From positions 16,554,001-16,618,000 of the forward strand of contig CM070633.1 in assembly GCA_036346255.1 (NCBI GenBank): a stretch of 64,000 bases of DNA. Reading direction: 5' to 3'. The notes beneath the pieces are model-generated. The model had not been told where the DNA came from. It saw nothing but the letters and a program-made list of their open reading frames with translations, and did not search any database. The first letter of the stretch is position 1. Every line of letters begins with the position of its first letter. Positions 47,701 through 55,250 of the stretch are shown here, one piece after another. The DNA comes from Ampelocalamus luodianensis (lineage: Eukaryota > Streptophyta > Magnoliopsida > Poales > Poaceae). The translations under genes were made by a program, and so were the position numbers.

Positions 47701-49048
47701 AAAAGAGAAAAACAACTATTGAGTATTCACACATCTACAAGCAGACACTTCCACATTAGCACCAGAAAGAACAGATAGAAGTCCTGACTGTCGTAAATTA
47801 TTTGAAGCATTAATCCTTCCACATTACTGCTGAAGAAAAAAAACAACTATTGACACATCTAAAAGCAGACACTTCCACATTGCAGCTGGAAAAAAAATCC
47901 TTGGAAACAGTTAATACGGCAATACTGAGGTGGATATAAGTATATAACAAAATCCCGACAGATGAACTTACCAGATAGAAGTCCTGACTGTCATAAAATA
48001 TTTGAAGCATTTGCTCCCGTTTCTCCTCCAACGAAAGACCCCTCTTCTTTGACTAAGCACCAAAGGAAAACACTCAGTTATGCATTATTAGTAATCCTTT
48101 TTCTAAAAAAAGGTTGCTTACTAATGCAAGGAATGATGCACCAATGGTTCAAAATGACTCAATGGAACTACCAGTCACTCACACAAGAAATGATATACAT
48201 CTTCAAGTCGTTTGTACAATTAGCAAACAAATCCACTAGACAACTACTTCTATTTGCATGGAACTTCTACCAATCAGACGTTTATAGTGGATAGCATGAT
48301 GTGCAACATCATGGAATGATGAGGTCACACAAATGTGTCATAATTCCAATTTGCAACACAATTCCACAGCATTGTAAATCTCAACTACAGCAGTCCTCAC
48401 CATTGACCCACCCACCAGCATTTCAACAAACATCTGATACGCATTGAGACTGCAGTCCAAGACTCCAATGACCCATTCCCCAAAGGAGGACTTCTTCGCT
48501 GCTACTTGCAACATCTATCTATGTGTTCATCTGGTCACATATATATTTCCCAATTACCCAATTATTAGCTCCATGATCCACATTTCGCCAAACCTATATG
48601 AACCATTTCCAAACATGTAAAACAAGTAACCAGAAATCCCACTTATTTTAGTCCCCCAATCACTCGCTATTGCTATTTTTCCATGGTAGTAAAACGCAAC
48701 CTAACTGTAACCAGTTACCAATAAAAGAACCAAACACATCGGTAATTTCCTCATTCACCTTAACTCAAACGAAGTACCGAACCAGGAAACCAGAATCAGA
48801 GCCCAACAACGGCGTGCAGGGCAAGAATCCACCCCCTATCCTACCCGGCCACAGCCTAACATACCCGGATCCCGAATCCCTCAACTATTATGCCTAGAAA
48901 AGAAGGAAAGAATCTGAAACCCTAGCCATCCATCCATCACCAGGACCAATAATCCCCGCAGCAAGTCCAAGTGAAACCAACCACGAACGCGGATCAAAAG
49001 CAGCGACCGGACCGACCTAGTAGGGCATTTCCTTCTTCGACTTACCAT
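20665..49048 (-). CDS. MND1: MND1, meiotic nuclear division protein 1 (10 coding exons, 207 aa)
   Basis: MND1 pairs with HOP2; the heterodimer helps DMC1 and RAD51 carry out strand invasion between homologues in meiosis (family knowledge). Coding exons on the minus strand: 49046-49048, 47972-48052, 47080-47196, 46779-46817, 46372-46479, 46236-46298, 46106-46157, 45845-45889, 45668-45747, 20665-20700. All introns are GT-AG and all phases join; the total is 624 nt, 207 codons plus TAA. Recognisable stretches are SKKRGLSLEEKRE (residues 2-14), GPKKGVISQSVKDVVQSL (about 36-53, winged-helix region), VYFWSLPS (68-75), a charged coiled coil (about 81-165), TLQQWCSTTFPQAKEQL (173-189) and the ending GITEDFEYLQ. 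The length fits the family (about 205-230 aa). The start follows the family N-terminus MSKKRG. The oddity is the last intron of 24,967 bp, filled with retrotransposons. The gene looks intact; expression cannot be judged from sequence. Confidence 0.93.
21457..21780 (+). repeat. 5' LTR of gypsy 21457-34967
   Basis: It matches 34595-34967 over most of its length, with some indels near the start. It ends CACAACA just before the primer-binding site. Confidence 0.85.
21784..21794 (+). promoter_or_regulatory. Primer-binding site (tRNA-Met type)
   Basis: TGGTATTAGAG lies three bases after the 5' LTR. The gag start codon (21795) follows directly. Confidence 0.75.
21795..23388 (+). pseudogene. gypsy gag and protease (frameshifted)
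   Basis: Gag starts MPNSDPRDDTANTMATIL, with a Pro/Ser/Thr-rich linker (about residues 80-150) and a retrotransposon gag domain (FATYDSEDDPLAWLNRYEQF). A frameshift near 22500 moves the frame to 22577-23356. The knuckle-like LCYNCDEKFVVRHRCK is near 22920. The protease motif reads ALVNSGSTHNF, so the catalytic Asp is Asn. The frame is cut by the insertion at 23389. Confidence 0.75.
23389..24277 (+). repeat. LTR of the nested gypsy fragment
   Basis: It starts TGATGAGG and ends CACACCA. It includes a coding-tail remnant with GPITRNRAKQIRDQVNANL at about 23571, matching the tail inside the LTRs of the 5434-13287 element. Confidence 0.75.
24280..24291 (+). promoter_or_regulatory. Primer-binding site of the nested gypsy fragment
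   Basis: TGGTATTAAAGC lies two bases after the LTR end. It is one base from the usual tRNA-Met-type site. Confidence 0.6.
24722..24828 (+). repeat. 5' LTR of copia 24722-30565
   Basis: TGTTAGATATGAC to CATTCCAACA, 107 bp, which is short for a copia LTR. Confidence 0.9.
24829..24840 (+). promoter_or_regulatory. Primer-binding site (tRNA-Met type)
   Basis: TGGTATCAGACC directly follows the 5' LTR. Confidence 0.8.
25096..26694. mobile_element. Non-autonomous hAT element, 1.6 kb
   Basis: The terminal inverted repeats are TAGGGATGGCAAT and ATTGCCATCCCTA. The perfect 8-bp duplication CCCGCCAT lies at 25088-25095 and 26695-26702. Subterminal regions are rich in GCCCG/CGGGC motifs on both sides. 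It has no transposase. An 8-bp duplication and such ends are typical of hAT. Confidence 0.92.
27421..30420 (+). pseudogene. copia pol: protease, integrase, RT, RNase H (degenerate)
   Basis: The protease shows RILDSGASFHQTPDF with the catalytic Asp. A pre-integrase segment follows (HHRLGHLCGSRL-like, shifted frame, about 27850), then an integrase remnant (28000-28560) and an SRDVTFDESRPYYPR linker (28650). RT shows CIDTWDLVPLPAHV, KWVYKIKT, KARLVACGFQQEHD and the catalytic YVDDIIITG at 29513. The RNase H region (about 30060-30400) keeps KTKKQTVVSHSSAEDEL. Frame changes and stops are frequent. No clear gag is left between 26703 and 27420, only Pro/Ala/Ser-rich GC-rich sequence. Confidence 0.8.
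30459..30565 (+). repeat. 3' LTR of copia 24722-30565
   Basis: TGTTAAATATGAC to CATTCCAACA, 107 bp. Confidence 0.9.
30822..31281 (+). pseudogene. Gypsy gag fragment
   Basis: The retrotransposon gag domain includes MRRRFVPSQYQRELQNRLQR, then LTQGSHTVDEYYKEMETLL and NMARFLHGLNEEI. A frameshift near 31135 is followed by a Ser-rich linker that ends at the join with the outer element. Confidence 0.75.
31282..34340 (+). pseudogene. gypsy pol: RT, RNase H, integrase (degenerate)
   Basis: The frame resumes after the nested insertion with DFNLLTMSFWHSDRR. RT shows KHDGGWRFCMDCHALNTLT and TKLDLCSGNHQVRM, then is split by a solo LTR (31808-32233). The thumb region has RGFLGLAGYYRKFIRDFGSI, RNase H has DASGSGFGTVLHQGAGP, and the RH end has VRTDHYSLKFLLDQ. 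Integrase (33566 on) has MDFIEGLPKVHGKS and HDRDPIFTSNFW. In-frame TAG codons at 31582 and 33847 and several indels break it. A gap near 31380 suggests loss of a piece between protease and RT. Confidence 0.8.
31808..32233 (-). mobile_element. Solo copia LTR of the 37505-45356 family
   Basis: It starts TGTTAGTCGCTGGATTC, ends CTTATTCATCA, and matches the LTRs at 37505 and 45007. The duplication GCATG is perfect (31803-31807, 32234-32238). It splits the RT codons HQVRM / HPND, which rejoin exactly when the LTR and one GCATG are removed. It contains irregular GATGCTAA repeats. Confidence 0.9.
34581..34594 (+). promoter_or_regulatory. Polypurine tract
   Basis: GAGGAGGGGAGAGA directly precedes the 3' LTR start TGTTATGTGG. 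Confidence 0.8.
34595..34967 (+). repeat. 3' LTR of gypsy 21457-34967
   Basis: It follows the purine tract GAGGAGGGGAGAGA and ends CGCAACA. Only 35 bp separate it from an inverted LTR of the same family at 35003. Confidence 0.85.
35003..35348 (-). repeat. 3' LTR of gypsy 35003-37188
   Basis: On the minus strand it starts TGTTATGTGGGG and matches the inverse of 34595-34967. The outer terminal base pair is altered (GG instead of TG on the plus strand). Confidence 0.75.
35652..36886 (-). pseudogene. gypsy integrase remnant
   Basis: It shows CLICQKNKTKHLHPVGLLQP, the core MDCIESLPKVHGKSI, IVTDRNPIFTSIFWQEM and, after an in-frame TAG at about 36191, SDGQTEAVNKVIAMYLL. The segment below about 35990 (QVVYGRVPMSLRMYEAG) changes frame. 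It cannot encode a full integrase. Confidence 0.8.
36890..37188 (-). repeat. 5' LTR of gypsy 35003-37188 (truncated)
   Basis: It ends CCCCACATAACA on the plus strand. About 75 bp of the internal-side end are missing, and the join is directly to integrase sequence. Confidence 0.75.
37505..37903 (-). repeat. 3' LTR of copia 37505-45356
   Basis: Plus strand TGTTACACGCTGG to CTTATCCATCA. It contains GATGCTAACAA-type and AAGCCGACACA-type short repeats. Differing numbers of those repeats explain the 49-bp length difference from the other LTR. Confidence 0.88.
37904..37916 (-). promoter_or_regulatory. Polypurine tract
   Basis: The minus strand reads CTTAGGGGGAGAA before the 3' LTR. Confidence 0.75.
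37972..39440 (-). pseudogene. copia RT and RNase H (frameshifted)
   Basis: The RT part shows GDAAWRVAMKREMDAVERA, a KWVFVERMAGAI-like segment, HHMDAKSAFLNGDLKEEV, RMSDLGLSLYTGIEV and LCYLVHTRPDLAFAVG. RNase H near the left end has LRVDSKSALALAKNPVFHER and YINTQDQLADFLTKSLGR. Many one- or two-base deletions in GC-rich runs switch frame every few dozen codons. The catalytic YVDD stretch is not readable. Confidence 0.8.
39170..39405 (-). repeat. Direct repeat, left copy (copia RT segment)
   Basis: It begins GCCGGTCGACTCTC on the plus strand and matches 41480-41740 with many small indels. With that copy it brackets the gypsy fragment. Confidence 0.7.
39441..41474 (+). mobile_element. Gypsy gag-RT fragment inserted in copia 37505-45356
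   Basis: A plus-strand gypsy fragment without LTRs. The gag remnant reads FNNWLLCSPVCATNDEEKAK and RFRRGLEQEF at about 39860-39950, with a zinc-knuckle-like MKCFKCGDEHRAECSG near 40130. A protease-to-RT remnant follows (MDWLHNYRRHFSFW near 40645), then RT pieces (NKYPLPHIEDLFDRL near 41010, IDDILIYS near 41215, shifted). It is flanked by direct copies of host copia sequence. Confidence 0.65.
41475..44990 (-). pseudogene. copia gag, protease and integrase (heavily frameshifted)
   Basis: Recognisable pieces on the minus strand are gag-like frames at about 43640-44900 and a protease-like segment near 43420 (VVPRHGATHHMTGG, from an original DTGATNHMTG-type site). There is also a pre-integrase segment (RWHERWAPF, PFPKSGFRAKERLELVHG; 42750-43030) and an integrase core remnant (CDEGIQRHYSLPSAPQQN near 42610). 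Frames change constantly. Plus-strand frames here are Arg/Ala-rich shadows. Confidence 0.65.
41480..41740 (-). repeat. Direct repeat, right copy (copia RT segment)
   Basis: Same start motif as 39170. It encodes the same RT stretch and continues into the upstream copia sequence. Confidence 0.7.
44993..45004 (-). promoter_or_regulatory. Primer-binding site (tRNA-Met type)
   Basis: The minus strand reads TGGTATCGAGCT next to the 5' LTR. Confidence 0.75.
45007..45356 (-). repeat. 5' LTR of copia 37505-45356
   Basis: Same ends as the other LTR, 350 bp. On the minus strand the primer-binding site follows two bases after its end. Confidence 0.88.
45668..49048 (-). CDS. MND1: MND1 coding exons 1-9 (main block)
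   Basis: This compact block encodes residues 1-196. Intron sizes in transcript order are 993, 775, 262, 299, 73, 78, 216 and 97 bp. Exon 2 is preceded by CTTAG and followed by GTAAGT. Exon 4 (46779-46817) is only 39 bp and encodes VYFWSLPSCAGNQ. Exons 7/8 split the Lys155 codon and exons 8/9 split the Asp170 codon. Exon 9 ends YRE followed by GTATGT. A caller working only on this block would read past that donor and add unrelated residues, because the true last exon lies 25 kb away. No stop or frameshift is seen within the exons. Confidence 0.93.
47772..47811 (-). pseudogene. Decayed duplicate of MND1 exon 2 inside intron 2
   Basis: The minus strand here encodes MLQIIYDSQDFYL, nearly the same as the end of true exon 2 (MLQIFYDSQDFYL), exactly 200 bp from it. 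The splice donor is lost: CTG is followed by TTCTTT instead of GTAAGT. Flanking intron sequence is duplicated too. The motif AAGCAGACACTTCCACATT occurs at about 47740 and 47863, so a tandem duplication of intron plus exon end is likely. Inclusion in mRNA is unlikely. Confidence 0.75.
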
Positions 49049-49280
49049 TTTCGATCGGGTCGGGGAATCGGCGGTGCGGCCGGCGACGAGATGCGCACCC
49101 AGCGCCAAAGCGGAATTGGGGATTGGTTTCTTTTGGCGCCGAAACGGATTTTGGGTAGGTAGGGGTTTTCGGGAGCGACTAGGGTACGCGCCCTGGAAGG
49201 AAATTACCGGAGAAGACCTCCCATCGTATAACATCACTGTAGCATATAGGAATAAGGAAAGAAAATTTATTTTCACGTGC
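49049..49280 (-). promoter_or_regulatory. MND1 5' UTR and proximal promoter with two E2F-type sites
   Basis: Upstream of the start codon (higher coordinates) the sequence is GC-rich, without a TATA box close to the ATG. TTTGGCGC, an exact match to the E2F consensus TTTSSCGC, occurs at 49132-49139 on the plus strand and at 49102-49109 on the minus strand. The first is part of a near palindrome, TTTTGGCGCCGAAA. E2F control would suit a gene acting after premeiotic S phase. That link is inference; only the motifs are seen. The transcription start is not located. Confidence 0.5.
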
Positions 49281-49724
49281 CCTCTCGGCTGGTGAACATA
49301 TGGGCAGTGGGTGTACGTGGCTAGATGGGCCGTGCTAGCCCGGCTGGCCCAAAGCACGATGTTGTTGGCATGTTCTGTACTGTTTATAAGCTAGGCTGGC
49401 TCGACTCGAAAGTCGGGGCTATGCTTGGATCCACACTCTAGCACCACAGACCGACTTGATACGGTACAAATAGAATCGTATCTCTCGGCTCGCACGGCAC
49501 AGTGGCTGGGCTAGCAGGGGTAGCAGCCGGCAACCTCCAAGGAGGAGGAAGCCAGTTCGGGCGCAGAAAGGAGGAGGAGGCTGGGCGTGGCAAGGCGGCG
49601 GTCGGGCATAGCCAATAACGAAAGTAGGGTCCGGCAGGCCAGCGCGGAGGAGACAAGGAGGCCAGCATGGAGGAGCACGCCGACACGAAGGAGGTCGACG
49701 CGAAGAAGGCCAACGGTGATAGCG
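49281..49724. other. Spacer upstream of MND1, no supported gene
   Basis: GC-rich with GGCCC/CCGGC motifs. Together with 55713-55960 it may be one older element (hAT-like GGGCC-rich ends) split by the insertion at 49725, but no clean inverted ends were found. Ala/Leu/Pro-rich minus-strand frames here are not supported as genes. Confidence 0.4.
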
Positions 49725-52700
49725 TGTGAGGACCCGGAATATTTAACTAGTAACACTTAACCTCCAAATGGCTCTAGCGTTACTAATTAAACATTCTAAG
49801 TCTCGATGGACATATGCTTCCCAGAATTGCAGCATATGCACATCATCACAAAATTACACATCATTTCCATACAACATACATCACTAAGTTCAACAACGAC
49901 ATACATAAAGTAAAGTTATTACAAAAGAGCCGACTAGGCCAAATAGAACAATAAACAAGAATGACAATGAGCGTAAGGTGTCATAAGATGGCTAGAACAA
50001 AAGTCGACCAGGTTAGCCACACAACCCACAAGGCAACCGATCGGGCCGCTGACTAGACGCCTCGCAGCTACCACAAAGACAACTCACGTAGTGAGGCCCT
50101 CAAGCTCACCTTCTTCCTCTCGCAACAATTACATTTAAGCAAGATAACGAGTACACAAAGGTACTCGCAAGATCGACATGTTGAATAGCGGACCTATTCA
50201 TAAACTACATGCAAGCTTGTTTAGGTGGAGGTTGTATGTCTCATTTTGCACAAAGCCAACTTTATTTGCAATAACGTAATACATTTAAAAGCAAGTTTAC
50301 AAACCAATTTTAATGTTGAAAGTAATAATAAAATAATGATAAATACAAGCAACCACCTAGAAGTGACTATCCCAATAGCCACCACAACATAGCACGAATC
50401 ACGATTCGCACTCACCCATCAAGTTTTAATTAAAAGGTTGTAGTCTAACTCTTGAAAGCTTACCCAAGCGTGTCCATAACCTAGACGAGGCTATTCGAAT
50501 AGTTTTAACCTGCAGGTGTACCAATGTACCCACACTTCGCACCGCCTTTAAGCCACAAAGCACACTTCGAAGGTATGTTGCACGACTAAGTCCTACGAGA
50601 CGCTTCCAATATTGTGCATTGACTACGAGCCGCTCGTATGGATAGAAACCCATACGCTTACATTGCAAGCCGAAAGACAACAAATCTCATCACGGGTGAA
50701 GTCTTTGGACACTACAATGCTCCCAACACCATCCCTCCCGCGACTCCTCGCGACCAAGCCAATACACTCCAAAGTACTAAGTCAAGAGAGGTCTCATACC
50801 CTCTAGTGTGGTTAGCACGCACAAATTGCTTTCGGATAATGTGTACTCACAAGATGTTCGGTCCTTAATTGACTCTGCACCATTCCAGTCACACCGAAAA
50901 TCACACCATCTTACCATTGTGCCCAAGTCTAAATCATTTTGCTTTTTAGTTTTAGTTTTCATAAGTAGACATGGCACAAGGTGGAAATCATAATAAGTTT
51001 TATATGATCAAGGTTATCGACAAGTCGATAACCGTCCATTTCTACCTGTAAGCTAAGCATGGCTAAGCAATTAATTCGCAAACTACTAAGTGACAAGAGT
51101 TCATCCACGAACCCTAAATCACAAAGAATAACCTAGGCTCACGGTAGTAGAGGATAATCATTTGTCTTAAGGAAATGCATCTACTAGGTCAACTAGCGAC
51201 AATAGTTTAACACAAACTAGCAATGCATACATAGAATTTGTAAACAACATAAATACTTAAAATCTGGGATTAACATGATCAAACCGCCTGCCTTGAGTGC
51301 GGCTCTGGCTTTGCCAGAGGAGGATTCTCGGGTTCAATATATTCTTGAACCTAACGCGAAAATGCGATAAAACCAAATAAGAACGAAGAACACCAACAAA
51401 ACTCAACAGCAAAAGACATCCAAATCCCATGAAATTTACACAACAGTTATAGGTTGATTTTAGACAATTTTAGAAACAAGAATCACTTCATTTGGACTAA
51501 GCATGAAAAAGTTATGGCTAAAACTAGTTCTCTCAGCCTATAAGTTTCCTAAATTAATTATTGGTACTGTTCATGGCGAAAATTTCTACAATGATCTAAG
51601 CTCTGAAATTTTTATAGCAAGTAGATTATGACATCCTAATGACAGCAAAGTTGAGCTTACAAAATTTGGAGCTATAATGATTTACTTATGATTTTTCTAA
51701 GTTGTAAGCCTAGCACATTACATTTTCCAGAATCATAAACATGCTCAAAACCTATTTCATATTAAAGTACACTAACAGAGGAATTTAACAAAATTGATTT
51801 TGCACATTTTGGAGTTGTACATAAAAAGATATGCATTTTACAAGTTCAATTCTATTTTTGGGATATTCAAAATTGACAGAAAATAAGCTATTTGAGTTAC
51901 ACAATTTTCTGTGGCAGGAACATGGCCAATTGCATTTTTATATTAAACTACAGAGGCATAGAAATTTATTACGCTTGGAAACATCTAAAAGGATTTAAAA
52001 TGAATTAGTTATGAATTTCTAAAGTTTTAATACAATTTTCAGTTGGTAAGTAAATACTTACAGAAATAAACAACACTTAACAGAAAAGAAACGACGTGGA
52101 CAAATATGGGCCCTTGATTTGGAATCTAACGGCGCGTGCGAGGGGTGCGCGAGAGCGACCCGAACGGCCCAAACCATCGCGACCGTCGATCGAAGATCAG
52201 ATGGTCAAGAGCGAGGAAAGTTCGGACTTCGCAATCGGCGCAAGAATCAGGACCGCAGATCAACAAATGAACGGCCCACGACGAATGGGAGGATCGAGTG
52301 ACCCGATCAGCCCAATTGATCTGGGCCACAGATCACAAAATAGACGGTGGCCAATGAACGAAGTTCAAAATGAAGCGCTAACATGTGGGGCTGCATGTCA
52401 GTGACTGGGAGTCACACATGCAAGCTTTAATCCACGTGCACAGGGCTCGGGGCCCACATGGCAACGACTTAAGGAGGATTTTTAGGACAGCTAATTAATT
52501 ACTAATGACCAATGATTAATGATGATTAGCAATCAATGAGCCCTAACGATTTTGAACAGAGGTGATTTAAGTGATTGGGGCCCACCTAGCAGTGGCACAA
52601 AGGGACAGTTTAGGACCAATTAAATGCTAACAATGATTAACATTTAATGAATTCGGAAATTAGTCCTAATGACCCCGAGACTGAGGTTTAAGACCTACGG

Positions 52701-54020
52701 GCCCACACGTCAGTGACCCAAAAGACCATTTAGGGCACATTAATGCTAAGGCAGGGATTAATCATTAGCATTAATGATGTCCGAAAGCATCAGTTAGCAC
52801 CAGTGGGTGATTACAGAGGGTTGGACCCACATGTCAGTGAGACATTTAGGCCAGATTAAGACACAATTAATACTTCTAATGATTGACAATGATTGTGCAT
52901 TAACTGTGTCCTAATAATCTGACGAAAATGGGAGCTTCTCAGCTGACAAAACCGAGTGCTTTCAACGGCATGTCGCCGGCGGCTCTGGTCGCGGCGGTGT
53001 CAACCAAATATCAAAATGGGTTTGCAAAAGTGTCGCGGACCCAAAGGTGATGACCTCGCCGGCGGTGGAGGTCTAGAACGCCGACGAGCTGGAAAACTAA
53101 GTGGAGCCAATTTCGGCAAAACATGAAAATTGCAAAATGCTCCGCTGCAGTCCACGAAAGCGAGTGCCAACACTTCTAGGGACTAATAAGATGCTACCTT
53201 AATGCAGCTGAGCTTCAAAGATGGCCGGGGAAGACTTGAACACGATGAAGTCCACCGGAGCCGAGGAAGATGATATGAAAAATGACAACCTAAGCAAAGT
53301 GAACACCGATGGGTGATCAAAATAGCTCCATTAAGGTTCCCACGAGCTCCATAAGTAAGCAATTGCAAAAGAACCACTTAGGAGTTGGAGAAGAAAAGGG
53401 GTGAAATCGTGAAAATCTCCAAACTTAAAATTGAGTGATTCTGTGAATGCAACCCAAAATTAAGTTAGGGAAATATAAAGGAAGTTGAGGAGCTCAAAAG
53501 GGTGCAAGAAATAATGAAGTTGAACCACTTTGGACACCCGGATCCACATTGGAGCTCCTCGGGTCAACAATGGTGCCAAGTTGATTTGAAGTGGTTTTGA
53601 GCTCAAACACCGAGAAAGCTAGGGGTGGTGTAAAGGAACACCGGGATGAACCAAGGGTTATTTATAGAGGAAGGATTAGGGTTTTGAGCAAGAACAAGAG
53701 CTCACGATGAGCTCGGTTCATGAATGCGATCATGGACCAAGAAATGATGGGGGCAAGTGAGACTCGGGATGGAGCCGAAAGCACAGGGTGCATTAAATGC
53801 CCCACGAGTGATGTTGACGAGGCACGCTCAGTGACACAACAAGCGCCTCCTCTCTCTTTCTTCTCGCCATGGGCGCGCAGCGCACGAGAGACAGAGGAGG
53901 AAGAATGTAAGAGAAATCATGGCGTTGGATTGAAAATTGACGGCTGCGATTTAACTGGGTCTCTGGGACGATCCGATTGTTTGGAAATGCGGGCGGTTGG
54001 ATCGAGATCCAACGGTCCCA

Positions 54021-54219
54021 ATTGAATAGTGCAACGCGACGGTCCGAATGCTCACGCGAACGAGGGCCGGCGATTTAAATCCAACGGTGATATCAATCGC
54101 GCTAGGAAGGAACCAGTGCGATTAGTTGGTTCGGTCAAGTCCATCGCTCGAGCGAGTCCGACTCAAACTCAAGGAACGATGAACTGGGTTTTAAGTTTTA
54201 ATTCCGGTGAGACTTTGAG
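54021..54219. repeat. Direct repeat, left copy (host element sequence)
   Basis: It runs from ATTGAATAGTGCAAC to GAGACTTTGAG, about 199 bp, and matches 55046-55250 with roughly ten small differences. Confidence 0.85.
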
Positions 54220-55045
54220 TACTCTCGACTTCGGCCGACCTTTCCTCCATAGGAGTGTGGGTGGGTTGCGGTCGGTGAGCCCGCCAGCTTCGGCGATGCG
54301 CTTGGCGTGGCGGTGCAGCGAAGGGAGATACGGAGTTGTCCGGTGGACCTCGATCCCAGTAGAAAGAGAGAGCCCCAAGTCGCTCATCCGGAAGGCGGTC
54401 TTCATCTCGCTTTGAGCGCCGACCTCGGCCTCCTTGGAGCGGTGATCACCAAGTCGTCGGCGTAGATGCCCACGGCCAGGCGTTGCCGCCTTGCCCCGCC
54501 GGTGAGACCGCGACCTGCGTGTGCGCTCTGCTGGAACCCCATTTGCGAAGGGTGGAGTCCGGCTTAGCGTTCGGGCTCGTGGTGCTGCCGCAAGCCGTGA
54601 GGGGCGCTGCGCGGCGGCGACCTGCCCTCCTTGCGGGGATGGACGAATCCGGCGGCGAGCGAACGACCTCCTCCTTCAAGTCGCCGTTGAGGAAGGCGGA
54701 CTTGGCGTCCATGTGATGGGCGCGCCAACCCTCTGGCCGCAAGTGCGAGGAGAAGACGAGCGGACTCCATGCGCGCGACGGGTGCGGCGTCGTCGAAGTC
54801 GACCCTCCGCGCATGAATCTCGTGCCACCAAGCGAGCCTTGTGCTTGACGATGGCGCCGGCTTCATCCTCTTCGCCGAACACCCACTTAGGGTGATCGCG
54901 CGTGGCCGGCGGGAAGATCCGCCGGCTCCACGTCGGTTCCGCTCGGCGGCATCCATCTCTGCTTCATCGCGACACGCCACGCCGCGTCTCCCTCGCCTCG
55001 GCGAAGGAGCGGGCTCGCCATCGTCGCACGCCAAGTCCGGTCCTT
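54220..55045 (-). pseudogene. Copia RT fragment captured in the 49725-55712 element
   Basis: It is collinear with 38600-39420 of the copia in the MND1 intron. The minus strand reads RMSDLGLSLSTGIEVH, HHMDAKSAFLNGDLKEEV and HGVRSSSPRTCG. No LTR, primer site or purine tract accompanies it. It is as frameshifted as the other copy. Confidence 0.75.
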
Positions 55046-55250
55046 ATTGAATAGTGCAACCGCGCGGTCAGAATGCTCACGCGAGCGAGGCCGGCGATTT
55101 AAATCAACGGTGATATCAATCGCGCTAGGAAGGGAACCAAAGTGCGATTAGTTGGTTCGGTCAAGTCCACTGGCTCGAGCCCGAGTCCGACTCAAACTCA
55201 AGGAACAGTGAACCAGGTTTTAAGTTTTTAATTCCAGCTGAGACTTTGAG
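55046..55250. repeat. Direct repeat, right copy (host element sequence)
   Basis: Same ends as 54021-54219, about 205 bp. The sequence then continues into the host element. Confidence 0.85.

Noticed and set aside
48881..49357. 158-codon minus-strand frame covering the MND1 start
   Set aside because: It reads through the GTAAGT donor after the ATG and does not resemble MND1; the spliced reading fits the family.
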